A stretch of DNA of 7,331 nucleotides from Candidatus Colimonas fimequi (GTDB lineage Bacteria > Bacillota > Clostridia > Peptostreptococcales > Anaerovoracaceae), in NCBI GenBank assembly GCA_018065295.1, contig JAGHTQ010000127.1:1-7331 (forward strand). Direction: 5' to 3'. Below the pieces are notes generated by a model. The model made no database searches. It was given only the letters and a program-made list of their open reading frames with translations, and was not told the DNA's origin. A program made the translations under genes and the position numbers. The number at the start of each line of letters is the position of its first letter. The stretch's first letter is position 1. Below, piece by piece: positions 5,637 to 7,331 of the stretch.

Positions 5637-7154
5637 ATGCAGCGTTATTATATGGGAGTTGACATAGGCACACATGAGAGCAAGGGTGTGCTTGTGGATG
5701 AGAATTTGAAGATTGTCGCTATAGAGACAGCGGAGCATGGACTTGAGAATCCTAAGCCAAATTACTATGAGCATGATGCAGAGGCTGTATGGTGGGGGGA
5801 CTTCTGTAAATTGTCCAATGGGCTGATTAAGGCTGCTAATATTGACGCAGAACAGATTGCCTGCGTTGGCGTTAGTGCGCTATCTGCAGATGTTGTTCCT
5901 GTTGACGAGAACTGCACTCCGCTACGCAAAGCCATTCTATATGGAATTGACGCTAGAGCAGAGGCTGAGATAGAATTCATGCAGGAGTATTACGGAGAGG
6001 ATAGACTGGATGAGCTCTTCCCTGATGAACTGTGCTCGTCAGACTGCATGCCTAAGATACTCTGGATCAAGAATAATGAGCCGGATATTCACGAGAAGGC
6101 ATATAAGTTCCTGACAGCATCCTCCTATCTGACGGCTAAGTTGACAGGTAGATATGTAATAGACAGATATCTTGCGATTTCGTCATTTGCTCCAGCATAT
6201 AACTCGGATCTGTCAATACACAAGGAACACACGGAGGAACTATATTGCCGTGCTGATCAGCTTGCAGAGGGCTGTGAGACTGCAGATCTAGTTGGAGTTG
6301 TGACAGAGGCGGCGGCTAAGGTAACAGGCCTTGCGGCAGGAACACCTGTTGTAACAGGAACGGACGATTCAGGTGCAGAGGCGATAAGCACGGGAGTTCT
6401 CAAGCCGGGCCGACTGATGGTTCAGCTGGGATCAACCTGCTATATCATGTACTGTTCAGACAGGCCAATAGACGAGGACAGACTGTGGTGTGGCGACTTC
6501 CTGATTCCTGGAACATATTGCGTTGATGGAGGTACTAATACTGCTGGAGCCCTAACAAGCTGGATGAGAGACACAGTATTCCCAGAACTAAAAGCAGCTG
6601 AAGAGGCTACCGGAGTGAACGCATACGAAACGATGGCAGAACTTGCATCAACAGTAGTTCCAGGTTCTGACGGACTAATCGTGCTGCCATATTTCTCTGG
6701 TGAACGTACGCCTATCAACGATGCGGATGCTAAGGGTGTGTTCTTCGGAATGACATTGCAACACACAAGGGCGCATATGATGAGAAGCGTACTTGAGGGC
6801 GTTGCGTATTCAATTGCACAGCATGTGCAGATAATGGAGGAGAATGGGCTAGAGATAGATGACATTCTGTGTGTCGGCGGTGGAACTAAGAATAGGGAGT
6901 GGCTCCAGATAATATCTGATATAACTGGACATACAGTTAGAACAGCCAAGGTTACTATTGGTGCAGCATACGGAGATGCGATGATTGCAGCTCTTGGCGT
7001 AGGAAGAGTGCCGAATTATGACGCGCTGGCCGACTACATTGAACCTGGTGAGACATTCCAGCCTAATGAGGCAAATCACGAGGTGTACAAGCCTCTTATG
7101 GAGATATACACTGAGCTATACCAGTCGACAAAGGACCTTATGCACAGACTATAA
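5637..7154 (+). CDS. FGGY-family carbohydrate kinase (xylulokinase-like fold, substrate unknown)
   Basis: A 505-residue cytosolic ATP-dependent sugar kinase with the two-domain actin-like fold of the FGGY family. The N-terminal phosphate loop is GVDIGTHESKG (7-17, with Asp9). GVSALSADVVPVDENCTPL (78-96) follows, then the substrate-side GIDARA (103-108). FGGY signature 1 is recognisable at 134-147 (Pro139, Lys140, Trp143). GTDDSGAEA (241-249) supplies the likely catalytic base Asp243, by alignment with Asp233 of E. coli xylulokinase. The adenine-site elements are SGERTPINDADAKGVFFG (354-371), FGGY signature 2 (367-387) and GGGTKNREW (414-422). The length is usual for the family. FGGY kinases act on xylulose, ribulose, glycerol, gluconate, erythritol and others. 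Sequence alone does not decide between them here. As last gene of the operon, before a strong terminator, it is the best evidence that the cluster handles a sugar or polyol. Confidence 0.93.
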   Translation: MQRYYMGVDIGTHESKGVLVDENLKIVAIETAEHGLENPKPNYYEHDAEAVWWGDFCKLSNGLIKAANIDAEQIACVGVSALSADVVPVDENCTPLRKAILYGIDARAEAEIEFMQEYYGEDRLDELFPDELCSSDCMPKILWIKNNEPDIHEKAYKFLTASSYLTAKLTGRYVIDRYLAISSFAPAYNSDLSIHKEHTEELYCRADQLAEGCETADLVGVVTEAAAKVTGLAAGTPVVTGTDDSGAEAISTGVLKPGRLMVQLGSTCYIMYCSDRPIDEDRLWCGDFLIPGTYCVDGGTNTAGALTSWMRDTVFPELKAAEEATGVNAYETMAELASTVVPGSDGLIVLPYFSGERTPINDADAKGVFFGMTLQHTRAHMMRSVLEGVAYSIAQHVQIMEENGLEIDDILCVGGGTKNREWLQIISDITGHTVRTAKVTIGAAYGDAMIAALGVGRVPNYDALADYIEPGETFQPNEANHEVYKPLMEIYTELYQSTKDLMHRL

Positions 7155-7184
7155 CCCGGCCAAAAGAAGGATATGTAACTCGTA

Positions 7185-7205
7185 ATCCCCCGGCATGTCG
7201 GGGAT
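7185..7205 (+). other. GC-rich hairpin between kinase stop and terminator
   Basis: ATCCCC (7185-7190) pairs with GGGGAT (7200-7205), with one bulged C, an inner G-C pair and a 6-nt loop. No T run follows, so it is not a terminator by itself. It may protect the 3' end of the operon transcript. Confidence 0.45.
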
Positions 7206-7224
7206 GTGCGCGTTGGAATTATTG

Positions 7225-7259
7225 AAGGCTCGAATCGCGGAAGCGGTTCGAGCCTTTTT
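7225..7259 (+). terminator. Strong rho-independent terminator of the operon
   Basis: AAGGCTCGAA (7225-7234) pairs perfectly with TTCGAGCCTT (7247-7256). The stem continues inward through a U-G and three G-C pairs to a GGAA (GNRA) tetraloop at 7239-7242, giving a 14-bp stem followed by a TTTTT run (7255-7259). It lies 70 nt after the kinase stop codon and closes the four-gene operon. On the - strand the same stem lacks a T tail. Confidence 0.95.
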
Positions 7260-7268
7260 GCAGTTTGA

Positions 7269-7331
7269 CTATTCTTCTGTTATGGTATTAATCCATTTGC
7301 CGGTCTTGATTCGATGTAGTACAAATGGAAT
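7269..7331 (-). CDS. Possible 3' end of a convergent gene (partial, hypothetical)
   Basis: The - strand is open from the window edge to a TAG at 7269-7271, giving 20 residues ending KTGKWINTITEE. The position, convergent with the operon across the strong terminator, is where the tail of an opposing gene would be expected. Twenty codons can stay open by chance and no family is recognisable, so this is a weak call. The + strand has an ATG frame here without a ribosome binding site. Confidence 0.3.
   Translation of the reverse strand: MPFVLHRIKTGKWINTITEE

Noticed and set aside
6440..6949. 169-codon - strand open frame within the kinase gene
   Set aside because: Antisense shadow; the + strand carries the FGGY motifs across this whole span.
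1..7331. CRISPR array, insertion sequence, tRNA or rRNA
   Set aside because: No regularly spaced repeats with unique spacers, no transposase motifs or terminal inverted repeats, and no cloverleaf or rRNA segments were seen on either strand.

Overview
The window reads as accessory carbohydrate-metabolism DNA from a Gram-positive anaerobe of the Clostridia/Bacillota type. The basis is strong AGGAGG-type ribosome binding sites, a lysine- and tyrosine-rich surface-protein tail with a fibronectin-III-like fold, paired GntR/UTRA regulators, and a BtpA/FGGY-kinase/Cof-phosphatase gene set common in such genomes. A family such as Anaerovoracaceae or Lachnospiraceae is plausible, but this is a guess from style, not a taxonomic call.

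Layout. (i) 1-300: the 3' end of a secreted or cell-surface protein on the + strand, closed by a rho-independent terminator at about 307-350. (ii) 408-1845: two tandem GntR-family regulators of the UTRA (HutC-like) type on the - strand, with the promoter-distal start 4 nt after the upstream stop. (iii) 1846-2353: a 508-bp divergent control region. It holds a good promoter on each strand (TTGACA-18-TATATT with an extended -10 on +, and an extended -10 TGATATAAT on -) and a series of TGGTAT motifs that are the best operator candidates. (iv) 2354-7154: a four-gene + strand operon of NhaC-family secondary transporter, Cof-type HAD phosphatase, BtpA-family TIM barrel and FGGY-family sugar kinase. 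It ends at a very strong terminator (7225-7259). (v) 7260-7331: short trailing sequence with an open - strand frame that may be the 3' end of a convergent gene.

How it may work together (inference): the membrane carrier brings in a small substrate, probably a sugar, polyol or sugar acid, or exchanges it. The FGGY kinase phosphorylates it. The BtpA-family protein acts on the phosphorylated product or a related intermediate, and the HAD phosphatase removes phosphate from an accumulated or toxic phosphosugar. Phosphosugar ligands sensed by the UTRA domains would release the repressors from the TGGTAT sites over both promoters. No recognisable isomerase, dehydrogenase or classical aldolase is present, so the pathway is either incomplete here or uses the poorly characterised BtpA protein for a carbon-chain step. 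The substrate cannot be named from the sequence. This four-gene pathway with two regulators is the most interesting content of the window.
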